From an uncultured Clostridia bacterium (lineage in GTDB: Bacteria; Bacillota; Clostridia; Oscillospirales; CAG-272): a DNA stretch of 6,662 nucleotides. Both the position numbers and the translations under genes were made by a program. The DNA lies in assembly GCA_937884385.1 (NCBI GenBank), contig CALGCW010000151.1, positions 1-6,662 on the forward strand. The letters are read 5' to 3'. Numbering within the stretch: the first letter of the stretch is position 1; each line of letters begins with the position of its first letter. Below are positions 1 to 5,664 of the stretch, in pieces. The notes under the pieces were generated by a model, which saw nothing but the letters and a program-made list of their open reading frames with translations, did not search any database and was not told the DNA's origin.

Positions 1-27
1 ATCCCAATCGATAAAAGTTTTTGCCAA

Positions 28-43
28 GCTTTTTTCAAAAAGC
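28..43. repeat. Short inverted repeat in the left intergenic region
   Basis: GCTTTTT at 28-34 is the exact reverse complement of AAAAAGC at 37-43, with a two-base centre. The stem is mostly A-T and the loop too small for a stable RNA hairpin, so this may be only a palindrome. It lies in non-coding DNA beyond the operon terminator. I cannot tell whether it belongs to a gene outside the window, is a remnant of a dispersed repeat, or is chance. Confidence 0.35.
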
Positions 44-100
44 GACCAATCCAAAACAAAGTAACTCCCCGCTAAATCAAAATTTGAAATGCGGCGGGAG

Positions 101-204
101 CAAGCCCCCTACGGATTTGAGGGGGAGAAGCGATTGTTTGCGTAAGCCGGGTTATCCTAATTCGTCAGCCTTCGGTTGCCACCTTCTCCGCTGGCGAAGG
201 CTTA
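101..204 (-). repeat. Probable degraded dispersed intergenic repeat with several stem-loops
   Basis: Three inverted repeats lie close together. CCCCCT (105-110) pairs with AGGGGG (120-125). CAGCC (166-170) pairs with GGTTG (174-178), with one G-U pair when read on the plus strand. CCTTC (182-186) pairs with GAAGG (196-200), and the stem continues inward after one mismatch. Read on the minus strand, the block starts with a GCCTTC...GAAGGTGGCA hairpin followed by a TGACG-containing stretch and then AGGA. From memory this resembles a short non-coding repeat scattered between genes in gut Oscillospiraceae-type genomes (AAGCCTTCCCC...GGGGAAGGTGGCA...TGACGGATGAGG). The copy here is imperfect. No protein-coding signal is convincing in either direction. 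The family assignment is recollection, not a search result. Confidence 0.5.
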
Positions 205-240
205 GGTTAGTTTGCATTTTGCATTTATTATACTTTAGAT

Positions 241-272
241 AAAAAAGCACCCCACCTGTTTTCAGGTGGGGT
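241..272 (-). terminator. Rho-independent terminator of the minus-strand operon
   Basis: CCCCACCTG (250-258) and CAGGTGGGG (263-271) form a perfect 9-bp stem around a four-base loop, and the A249-T272 pair extends it to 10 bp. On the minus strand the stem is followed, after two bases, by six T (246-241), as expected for a factor-independent terminator. There is no T-run on the plus-strand side, so it works mainly for transcripts of the ruvAB operon. It sits four bases beyond the second stop codon (277-279) of the zinc-ribbon reading frame. Confidence 0.92.
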
Positions 273-276
273 ATAC

Positions 277-384
277 TTATGCTCGAAAGGACACGCCGAG
301 GGAGTTGATCTCGGTTTCTGTCAATATGAGCTTTCTGTGTTTCCTTTGATATTTGCGTACTTTATTCTGATGCTCATAGGTCAT
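277..384 (-). other. In-frame continuation of the zinc-ribbon gene beyond a TAA stop (35 codons)
   Basis: After the TAA at 388-390 the same minus-strand frame stays open. One CTG codon is followed by ATG at 384-382, and 35 codons run to TAA at 279-277. The translation begins MTYEHQNKVRKYQRKHRK and ends in NSLGVSFRA. It is strongly basic in its first half and looks helical. In small zinc-ribbon proteins the second CxxC is often followed by a segment of this kind, so the natural reading is that this is the original C-terminus, cut off by a nonsense mutation or sequencing error. It could instead be a separate tiny ORF, but I see no ribosome binding site before the ATG. TAA is used as an ordinary stop elsewhere in the window (yfhO-type gene, DUF951 gene), so general recoding is excluded. 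Confidence 0.55.
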
Positions 385-387
385 CAG

Positions 388-624
388 TTAATTGCAATGC
401 TTGCAATGATACAAATAAGATTCACTTTTAACTTTAGTTAACTTTGCAGAATTAAGGTCATCGTACAGGGGGAAAAGTGTGAACACGTTTCGACGGATCT
501 TAGTAGTTATACTTGAAGAAACGATGGGGAGCGTTTTTTTATCCAGCTTATTGCCGCATCTACAGCAGTTCATTTTTTTGAAATGCATTCCGAGCGGCAT
601 TTTCGCCTTATATCTTATTCCCAT
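388..624 (-). CDS. Small zinc-ribbon hypothetical protein, possibly truncated
   Basis: This 78-residue protein has two cysteine pairs, C20-x2-C23 (NCCRCG) and C74-x2-C77 (HCKHC), which look like a four-cysteine zinc site. The middle is polar and basic with no other motif I recognise. The function is unknown; zinc ribbons of this size commonly bind nucleic acid or protein. It is the last gene of the minus-strand operon, 12 nt after ruvB. The start is uncertain. The ATG at 624 has only a weak upstream AAAG, while the ATG at 600 (residue 9) follows TAAGGCG and has a better ribosome binding site; that start would give 70 residues. The second CxxC lies one residue from the stop, which is unusually close, and the frame continues beyond the TAA to 277. 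The gene may therefore be a truncated form of a roughly 115-residue protein. It looks more AT-rich than ruvB and may have a different history. Confidence 0.65.
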   Translation of the reverse strand: MGIRYKAKMPLGMHFKKMNCCRCGNKLDKKTLPIVSSSITTKIRRNVFTLFPLYDDLNSAKLTKVKSESYLYHCKHCN

Positions 625-636
625 AATACTTTAGGA

Positions 637-1716
637 TCAGATTATCGTCGTTTGACCCGGATCTCCGCCTTTGCCGCCGTTTCCGCCCGGTCGGTAGGGA
701 ATACCGAGGTGCTCATATGCAAGTGCGGTCACGCAACGTCCCTTGGGAGTACGTGAGAGAAAGCCGATCTGAAGCAGGTAGGGCTCGCAAACGTCCTCGA
801 TAGTGATCGCTTCTTCGCCGATGGTCGCGGCGATGGTATCAAGTCCGACGGGGCCGCCGTGATAGAATTTTATGATCGTTTCAAGCATACGTCTGTCAAG
901 GCTGTCAAGTCCGAGCTCGTCTATCTCAAGCTTATCAAGGGCATATCTTGCTATCTCGCAGTTGATTATTCCGTCGCCCATTACCACAGCAAAGTCACGC
1001 ACGCGCTTAAGAAGCCTGTTGGCAATACGCGGTGTGCCTCTTGAACGGCTTGCAAGCTCAAGTGCGCCGTCCTCGGTTACCTTTATATCAAGTATGCTTG
1101 CACTTCTCTTGACGATGGTCGCAAGCTCCTCGGGCGTGTAAAGCTCAAGTTTGAGAAGCACGCCGAATCGGTCGCGAAGGGGAGTGGTGAGCTGGCCTGC
1201 GCGGGTCGTTGCACCGATGAGTGTGAACTTCGGCAGGTCTATTCGTATACTTCTTGCCGCGGGGCCCTTGCCGATGATGATATCAACGGAGTAGTCCTCC
1301 ATTGCGGGGTAGAGCACCTCCTCGATGGAACGGGAAAGACGGTGTATCTCGTCGATAAAGAGCACGTCGCCGTCCTCAAGGCCTGTGAGTATTGCTACAA
1401 GGTCGCCCTGCTTTTCGATCGCGGGTCCCGAGGTTATTTTGATATTAACGCCCATCTCGTTTGCGATGATGTGCGAAAGCGTCGTTTTACCGAGACCGGG
1501 AGGGCCGTAGAGAAGGACGTGGTCGAGCGCGTCGCCGCGAAGCTTTGCCGCTTCGATATAGACCTTAAGGTTTTCCTTTGCCTTTTCCTGACCGATATAC
1601 TCGTCAATACTCTGCGGACGGAGTGCATTTTCGTGCGTGTCTTCGCCTATATGTGAGGTTGAGACGGTGCGATCCTCATAGTTATTTTCAAAGTCATAAT
1701 CTTCTTCGTAACGCAT
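637..1716 (-). CDS. ruvB: RuvB, Holliday-junction branch-migration ATPase
   Basis: RuvB is the hexameric AAA+ motor that pulls DNA through the RuvA-bound Holliday junction during recombinational repair. The family signatures are all present: the N-terminal RPQSIDEYIGQ segment (33-43), Walker A GPPGLGKTT (71-79), Walker B LFIDEIHRL (119-127), sensor 1 GATTRAG (168-174), the arginine-finger region TTPLRDRFG (177-185), sensor 2 RGTPRIANRLLKR (226-238), and the C-terminal winged helix with GGPVGLDTIA (287-296) and GFLSRTPKGR (318-327). At 359 residues it is slightly longer than usual (about 330-350). The extra length is an acidic N-terminus before residue 30 and a Gly-rich tail (GGNGGKGGDPG, 344-354). 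The start is fixed by a perfect AGGAGG at 1728-1723, six bases upstream, which overlaps the ruvA stop codon. Coupled translation with ruvA, 10 nt upstream, is therefore likely. Confidence 0.98.
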   Translation of the reverse strand: MRYEEDYDFENNYEDRTVSTSHIGEDTHENALRPQSIDEYIGQEKAKENLKVYIEAAKLRGDALDHVLLYGPPGLGKTTLSHIIANEMGVNIKITSGPAIEKQGDLVAILTGLEDGDVLFIDEIHRLSRSIEEVLYPAMEDYSVDIIIGKGPAARSIRIDLPKFTLIGATTRAGQLTTPLRDRFGVLLKLELYTPEELATIVKRSASILDIKVTEDGALELASRSRGTPRIANRLLKRVRDFAVVMGDGIINCEIARYALDKLEIDELGLDSLDRRMLETIIKFYHGGPVGLDTIAATIGEEAITIEDVCEPYLLQIGFLSRTPKGRCVTALAYEHLGIPYRPGGNGGKGGDPGQTTII

Positions 1717-1726
1717 AGTCTACCTC

Positions 1727-2356
1727 CTATCTGCTGAGATTTTTAAGGGCGATTCGAATGATATCGTCCGTTTCTTTATTGGAAATATCCACACCGCGAA
1801 GCGCTGCAACGACCTCGCTCTTGGTGTATCCGAGAACGACGAGTGCGCTTTGAGCGTCGGAGAGCTTGGAGCTTCCCGAGGGGGCAACAGTAGAGGCAGA
1901 GCCTGCCACAGGAGCGGCAGAAGCGCCATCACCGAAGGATTTGGATATCTTATCCTTGAGCTCAAGGACTATCCTTGCGGCAGTCTTTGCGCCGATACCG
2001 TTTGCCTTTGCAATGGCTTTCGTATCCTCGTTCATAATGCATATGGCGAGCTTATCCGGAGTGAAAACGGAGAGGATGGCGACTGCCGCCTTCGGTCCGA
2101 CTCCGGAAACCGTAATAAGCAGCTTGAATGCCTCAAGCTCTTGCTCACTTGCGAAGCCGAAGAGCTCGACTCCGTCCTCGCGGACTGCCATATAGGTATA
2201 GAGCCTTACTTTGGGGAATTCGCTCACCGAAAGGTGTGGGGGCATCGCCTCGTAAGTGCTTTGAGTTATCGTAAGCTTATATCCTACGCCGTGTGCGTCT
2301 AAGACGGCATAGGTATAGTCAAGGTGGGCAAGCTTGCCCTCTATATAGTAGAACAT
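1727..2356 (-). CDS. ruvA: RuvA, Holliday-junction-binding subunit
   Basis: RuvA is the tetrameric protein that holds the four-way junction flat and loads RuvB on opposite arms. At 209 residues it is close to the usual length of about 200. The N-terminal OB-fold domain starts MFYYIEGKL and carries the typical YKLTIT and LYTYMAVREDGVELFGF segments (26-68). Two helix-hairpin-helix motifs follow, VSGVGPKAA (83-91) and ANGIGAKTA (118-126), then LELKDKI. A flexible Ala/Ser/Gly-rich linker (about 142-165) leads to domain III (166-209), which contacts RuvB (SALVVLGYTKSEVVAAL). The ATG overlaps the TAA of the upstream membrane-protein gene by one base (TAATG), with an AAGGAGA ribosome binding site at 2369-2363. 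Translation is thus probably coupled to that gene. I saw no LexA-type GAACNNNNGTTC box just upstream, so SOS control is not evident here. Confidence 0.98.
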   Translation of the reverse strand: MFYYIEGKLAHLDYTYAVLDAHGVGYKLTITQSTYEAMPPHLSVSEFPKVRLYTYMAVREDGVELFGFASEQELEAFKLLITVSGVGPKAAVAILSVFTPDKLAICIMNEDTKAIAKANGIGAKTAARIVLELKDKISKSFGDGASAAPVAGSASTVAPSGSSKLSDAQSALVVLGYTKSEVVAALRGVDISNKETDDIIRIALKNLSR

Positions 2357-5253
2357 TAAGCGTCTCCTTGTTCTTCTGTATTTTCGGTAGTATTTGTAAT
2401 CTGCTCGGATTTTTCATCCTCGGTGGAAGCTACGTCCGCTGTGGCGGGAGAGGGGCACTTTTTCTTTTTGACGATATCGTACACAACGATGAAAGTAAAT
2501 ATCGCAGTTGATACGACGGAGATCACACCGGAGATAACGTAGATGTCGGGCATATATTTAAGCTCGATATCGTGCTCGCCTGCATTTTCGATGTCAAACG
2601 CCATCATAGAGCCTTCAAGCACGGGGTAGGTATCTACCTCGTTGCCGTCAACGAGCACCTTCCAGCCTTCGTCGTAGGGAATGGTAGTGAGGATGGTTTT
2701 GTTATCCTCGTATGTCGTCAAGGTACCGAAGATGTGATCGTCGCTCGACTTATTGGTAGTCTTTATCATAGTTTGGGATATCTCCTCGTAAGCTGCTTCG
2801 AAGGCTTCCATATCAAGTGTATAGAAGTAGTCGGTCAAGCCGTCGAAGTAGAATGAGCCCTCGTCAGGACGGATGGAAACGGTCATTTCCTCGCCCGCCT
2901 CTCTGTATCCGAGGCAGATTATTCTTGAGTAGTTGTAGTTTGTCACGTATTCTTCGTCATTTACGAAGTACGTTGCGGTCCTTTGCCAACGTGAGGGAAG
3001 GAAGATGTAAAGAGGACCGGATTTTTCAACGGCGATTGAGAAGGTTATTCTATAATCCTCAATATCGGAGGTCTTTGCGCCGTATTCCTTGCCCTCGCCG
3101 CGTGAAAGTGTAGCACCCGTAAGAGTGTTTCCGTTGCGGAGCTTGATGGGGGAGAAAAATTCGATCTGCTCATCCTCACCTTTGCCGAGGATCGCGTTGA
3201 AGAGAAGATTTTGCGCCTCGAATGCGTTGATATATCTCTGCTTATCGTCGCCTTCCTTTTCGTCGTTTTCAAGGAACTTGAAGTATATCTGCAGATCGAG
3301 ATCGCTTATCGCTTCGTCTGCGCCAAAGCCTATCGAGAGAGCATAGGGGTTTTTATATGCGTAGTATTTGTCATCCTCGCTGAAAAGCTCATAATATCTG
3401 TCCATAAGTGCGTTTTCGGTGAGGGATTCTTTATTAGTTTCGTTTTCCTTATTGGAGACTACGTATTTTACACCGAAGAGCGACTCGGTGAGGAGTGTCT
3501 GACCGAGGTATTGCGTCCAATGGGCGTCTGCGTAAAGCCCAAGGGTGTCGAGAAGTCCTATAACGCTTGCGTTAAGGGTCGAGGTGGAGTTTGAAAGTCC
3601 CTTCATACCGAGTGCCATATTGTCGTTGGTGCAACGGTGAGTGGTCTTTTCGCTTCTGTAGAAGGTCTTGTCATAGTCCTGGATAGTTGTGACGATGGGG
3701 CGGATATCCTTGAAATAATCCGCGTAGGAGTCATAGGTCGCCATACCGACGTCAAAGGCAAGGCTTGCCGTGAGTATTACGCCGTTTGCAAAAAGCTCAA
3801 AGCACACGATGCCGAGCAGGATGCTGCTCATTTTTTCCTTGTTCTTTGATTTTATGAGGTAGCAAAGCGACGCGCCGACGGCAAGGATGGCAATGATGGA
3901 GAATACCACGACCATAAGGAAGTGGAGCTCACCTGCCTTGAAGCCGAATTTATAGGTCTCGGTATCCTCGTTGACGAAGTTGGGGAAATCCATCTTCTGT
4001 GCGATAAGGAGCAGGGAAAGGAGGGACGCACCCGTGGCAAAGATCTTCTTTGGTGAGTGCTCTTCGATCTCGCAAAAGCCCTTATATGCCATAACGAGCA
4101 TAAGGAAGATGACTATGAAGCTATATCTGTAGTTGAGGCAGTTGGGTGCCTGGAAGCCGTGCATAACGAGGTCTGCGGGGTTGATGACCATAATGAGCAC
4201 GTAGAGAAGCACAAATGAAACGTAGAATACCTTTTCTCTTGAGGGAACACGCTTTGCCATAATATAAATGGGAAGCATAAAGAGCGTGAGCGTGCCGCAA
4301 TAGAGAAGGGGAAGTCCCTCGTGCATTACGGTATCGTATGCGCCGGGCAACATTTTTGGGAAAAGGTCGAAAAAGTCAAATCTTGCTACGAGGTCCCAGT
4401 TTGGATCTGTGAAGTCGCTCTTTCCGAACTGAAGAGAATAGTATGCCGCGGCAATCATAAACGCGGCAATTCCCACACCGAGAACGGTGGATGCACCAAT
4501 TTTGAAGACGGACTTGAAGAAATGCTTTTTGGGCTTGCCCGCGGTCACGAAGCTTCTGTCCTCGTCCTTGAAATAGGTGAAGAAGAAGCAGAATGCTGTG
4601 TACCAGCAGAGCATATAGCCGATGTAGTAGTGGCTCATCATCATAAGCGCGAGGGTTATAACGTAGAGCTTATATCTGCCTTCCTTGACGAGTCTTTCGA
4701 TCGACCAGGTAAGTATCGGAAGAAGGAAAAGACCGTCGAGCCACATTATATTGTTCTGATAGGTGATCGCATACGCAGAGAGCGCGTACATCGTTGCAAA
4801 AAGTACTATATTTCCGGGCTTTGTGGGCGTCTTTTGCTTGCTGAGATAGAAGGCAAAGGAAAGACCGCAAAGACCGATTTTTGTACAGATTATGATGAGC
4901 AATGCCTCAAGCATCATCGTCTTTGGGAAAAGGCAGACGATGTATGAGAGGGGGCTTGCGACGTAATATGCGTATATGCCCATAAACTCGCCGCCGAGGG
5001 AGCGAGAGAAGGAGTAGAGAAGGGAGCCGTCCCCCCATACTGCGTCACGCAATGCTTCATAGAAATAAACATACTGTGCGTTGAGGTCGAGCGTCAGCAC
5101 CGACATCTGACCAAGCGGCTTATGCCCTATTGCAAAATATATGCAGAGCATTATAAGCGCGGGTATCAAGAAGGAGTGCCCGAGGAAGCCGTATTTATTC
5201 TTGAACGTCAGAAGCTTTTCGTTGTTTTTTAACTGTTTGATCGGATTTTTCAT
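2356..5253 (-). CDS. YfhO-family multi-pass membrane protein (putative GT-C glycosyltransferase)
   Basis: This large integral membrane protein (965 residues) has the size and layout of the YfhO family. An N-terminal membrane helix (about 27-43) precedes an extracytoplasmic loop with DLNAQYVYFYEALRD (56-70) and SFSRSLGGEFMGIYAYYVASPLSY (81-104, family-typical). Many further helices follow up to about 500, including NNIMWLDGLFLLPI (167-180) and NCLNYRYSF (371-379). A large outer domain (about 505-900) contains GLSNSTSTLN (552-561), FGVKYVVS (593-600) and GWKVLVDGNEV (863-873). A last helix (about 904-927) is followed by KKKK and an acidic cytoplasmic tail. In Bacillus and Listeria, YfhO proteins are proposed GT-C enzymes that transfer sugars from undecaprenyl phosphate to teichoic acids; D56 is a candidate catalytic acid (inference). 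The substrate here is unknown and no CsbB- or GtcA-like partner is in the window. GGAGAA precedes the ATG; the gene lies 22 nt after the DUF951 gene and overlaps ruvA by 1 nt. Confidence 0.9.
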   Translation of the reverse strand: MKNPIKQLKNNEKLLTFKNKYGFLGHSFLIPALIMLCIYFAIGHKPLGQMSVLTLDLNAQYVYFYEALRDAVWGDGSLLYSFSRSLGGEFMGIYAYYVASPLSYIVCLFPKTMMLEALLIIICTKIGLCGLSFAFYLSKQKTPTKPGNIVLFATMYALSAYAITYQNNIMWLDGLFLLPILTWSIERLVKEGRYKLYVITLALMMMSHYYIGYMLCWYTAFCFFFTYFKDEDRSFVTAGKPKKHFFKSVFKIGASTVLGVGIAAFMIAAAYYSLQFGKSDFTDPNWDLVARFDFFDLFPKMLPGAYDTVMHEGLPLLYCGTLTLFMLPIYIMAKRVPSREKVFYVSFVLLYVLIMVINPADLVMHGFQAPNCLNYRYSFIVIFLMLVMAYKGFCEIEEHSPKKIFATGASLLSLLLIAQKMDFPNFVNEDTETYKFGFKAGELHFLMVVVFSIIAILAVGASLCYLIKSKNKEKMSSILLGIVCFELFANGVILTASLAFDVGMATYDSYADYFKDIRPIVTTIQDYDKTFYRSEKTTHRCTNDNMALGMKGLSNSTSTLNASVIGLLDTLGLYADAHWTQYLGQTLLTESLFGVKYVVSNKENETNKESLTENALMDRYYELFSEDDKYYAYKNPYALSIGFGADEAISDLDLQIYFKFLENDEKEGDDKQRYINAFEAQNLLFNAILGKGEDEQIEFFSPIKLRNGNTLTGATLSRGEGKEYGAKTSDIEDYRITFSIAVEKSGPLYIFLPSRWQRTATYFVNDEEYVTNYNYSRIICLGYREAGEEMTVSIRPDEGSFYFDGLTDYFYTLDMEAFEAAYEEISQTMIKTTNKSSDDHIFGTLTTYEDNKTILTTIPYDEGWKVLVDGNEVDTYPVLEGSMMAFDIENAGEHDIELKYMPDIYVISGVISVVSTAIFTFIVVYDIVKKKKCPSPATADVASTEDEKSEQITNTTENTEEQGDA

Positions 5254-5275
5254 TTCTGTTCTCCATTCCTTGGGG

Positions 5276-5482
5276 TTATATGCTTTGAGTATCGTGAGAG
5301 ACGATAAATCTCTTGACCGATTTCTCGAATTTTATTCTGTCCATTGTCAGGTCGCGTGAGCATCCCACGCACACGGCGCGGATATCGCTTCCCACTCGCA
5401 GTATCTTGAATTGATTTGAGCCGCAGGGATGATTTTTCTTCATCTCGACCACGTCTCCGACAAAGAGCTTTAGTATCTTCAT
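5276..5482 (-). CDS. DUF951 family small protein
   Basis: This 68-residue protein matches the DUF951 family (Bacillus YyzM type), found mainly in Bacillota. The family pattern is clear: VGDVVEMKKNHPCGSNQF (8-25), ILRVGSDIRAVCVGC (27-41), then a short basic tail. C20, C38 and C41, together with H18, could bind a metal (inference). No biochemical role is established that I know of; the fold is probably a small beta barrel and nucleic-acid binding has been guessed for such proteins. The start at 5482 is chosen because AAGGAGA lies at 5494-5488, five bases upstream, and because MKILKLFVGD matches the family N-terminus; an ATG at 5509 would add nine residues with no family support and lies almost at the predicted transcription start. 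It is the first gene of the operon leading to yfhO and ruvAB, about 30 nt from its promoter. Confidence 0.9.
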   Translation of the reverse strand: MKILKLFVGDVVEMKKNHPCGSNQFKILRVGSDIRAVCVGCSRDLTMDRIKFEKSVKRFIVSHDTQSI

Positions 5483-5487
5483 AGGCT

Positions 5488-5494
5488 TCTCCTT
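5488..5494 (-). promoter_or_regulatory. Ribosome binding site fixing the DUF951 start
   Basis: AAGGAGA on the minus strand lies five bases before the ATG at 5482. It selects this start over the in-frame ATG at 5509, which has no comparable site. Confidence 0.8.
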
Positions 5495-5501
5495 GTGGTA
5501 A

Positions 5502-5519
5502 ATAATCATACATAATCAT
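5502..5519. repeat. Tandem 8-bp direct repeat over the operon transcription start
   Basis: ATAATCAT occurs at 5502-5509 and again at 5512-5519, exactly 10 bp apart (one helical turn). The second copy overlaps the -10 element of the minus-strand promoter and the first covers the likely start of transcription. The position would suit an operator, but the sequence is AT-rich and chance is quite possible. No regulator is encoded next to it. Confidence 0.35.
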
Positions 5520-5546
5520 TATAGCACAAAAACTGTCGCAAGTAAA
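5518..5546 (-). promoter_or_regulatory. Sigma-A promoter of the DUF951-yfhO-ruvA-ruvB operon
   Basis: On the minus strand, TTTACT (5546-5541) is separated by 17 bases from a perfect TATAAT (5523-5518). The -10 is preceded by TGC, giving an extended -10. The -35 matches TTGACA at four of six positions. Transcription should start near 5511 and leave a leader of about 30 nt with the AAGGAGA site. The DNA upstream (about 5550-5600) is very rich in A and T and could act as an UP element. The next four genes are too closely spaced to need their own promoters. Confidence 0.8.
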
Positions 5547-5601
5547 TGGTAATTTGTCATATTTTTTTAAGAATATTATTATATAATATATCTAAAAACA
5601 T

Positions 5602-5630
5602 TTGACTTTTTGAGGCTCTTGTGATATAAT
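5602..5630 (+). promoter_or_regulatory. Sigma-A promoter of the ruvC operon
   Basis: TTGACT (5602-5607) and a perfect TATAAT (5625-5630) are separated by 17 bases, and TGA just before the -10 gives an extended -10. The predicted start is near 5637, with a leader of about 28 nt before the ruvC ATG. The AT-rich block 5560-5600 directly upstream may act as an UP element shared with the divergent promoter, whose -35 lies about 55 bp away. I found no LexA-type box in the 182-nt region. Confidence 0.88.
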
Positions 5631-5653
5631 GATATATTGATAAAATGTGCTGT

Positions 5654-5658
5654 GGAGG
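5654..5658 (+). promoter_or_regulatory. Ribosome binding site fixing the ruvC start
   Basis: GGAGG at 5654-5658 lies six bases before the ATG at 5665. This rules out the in-frame GTG at 5647, which lies upstream of the site and would put the site inside the coding region. Confidence 0.85.
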
Positions 5659-5664
5659 TGTTTT

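Noticed and set aside
21..242. 73-codon plus-strand ORF in the left intergenic region
   Set aside because: It runs through the inverted repeats and into the terminator U-run region, has no good ribosome binding site, and its translation has no recognisable domain. Short ORFs through repeats of this sort are usually spurious.
388..390. TAA recoded as an amino acid
   Set aside because: TAA ends other intact genes in this window (YfhO-type and DUF951), and no recoding structure is evident; mutation or sequencing error is simpler.
2357..2390. Possible LexA (GAACNNNNGTTC) box upstream of ruvA
   Set aside because: There is a GAAC half-site, but the matching half reads AGAC, so the palindrome is absent.
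4321..4947. 208-codon plus-strand ORF antisense to the YfhO-type gene
   Set aside because: It lies wholly inside a well-supported gene on the other strand. Its translation has no family signature and the codon pattern is explained by the sense gene.
5250..5519. 89-codon minus-strand ORF overlapping the DUF951 gene in another frame
   Set aside because: The alternative frame gives the DUF951 family motifs (HPCGS, CVGC) and a proper ribosome binding site; this frame does not.
5554..5587. A second plus-strand promoter, TTGTCA with TATAAT
   Set aside because: The spacer would be 22 bases, too long for a normal sigma-A promoter; the 5602-5630 promoter is far better.
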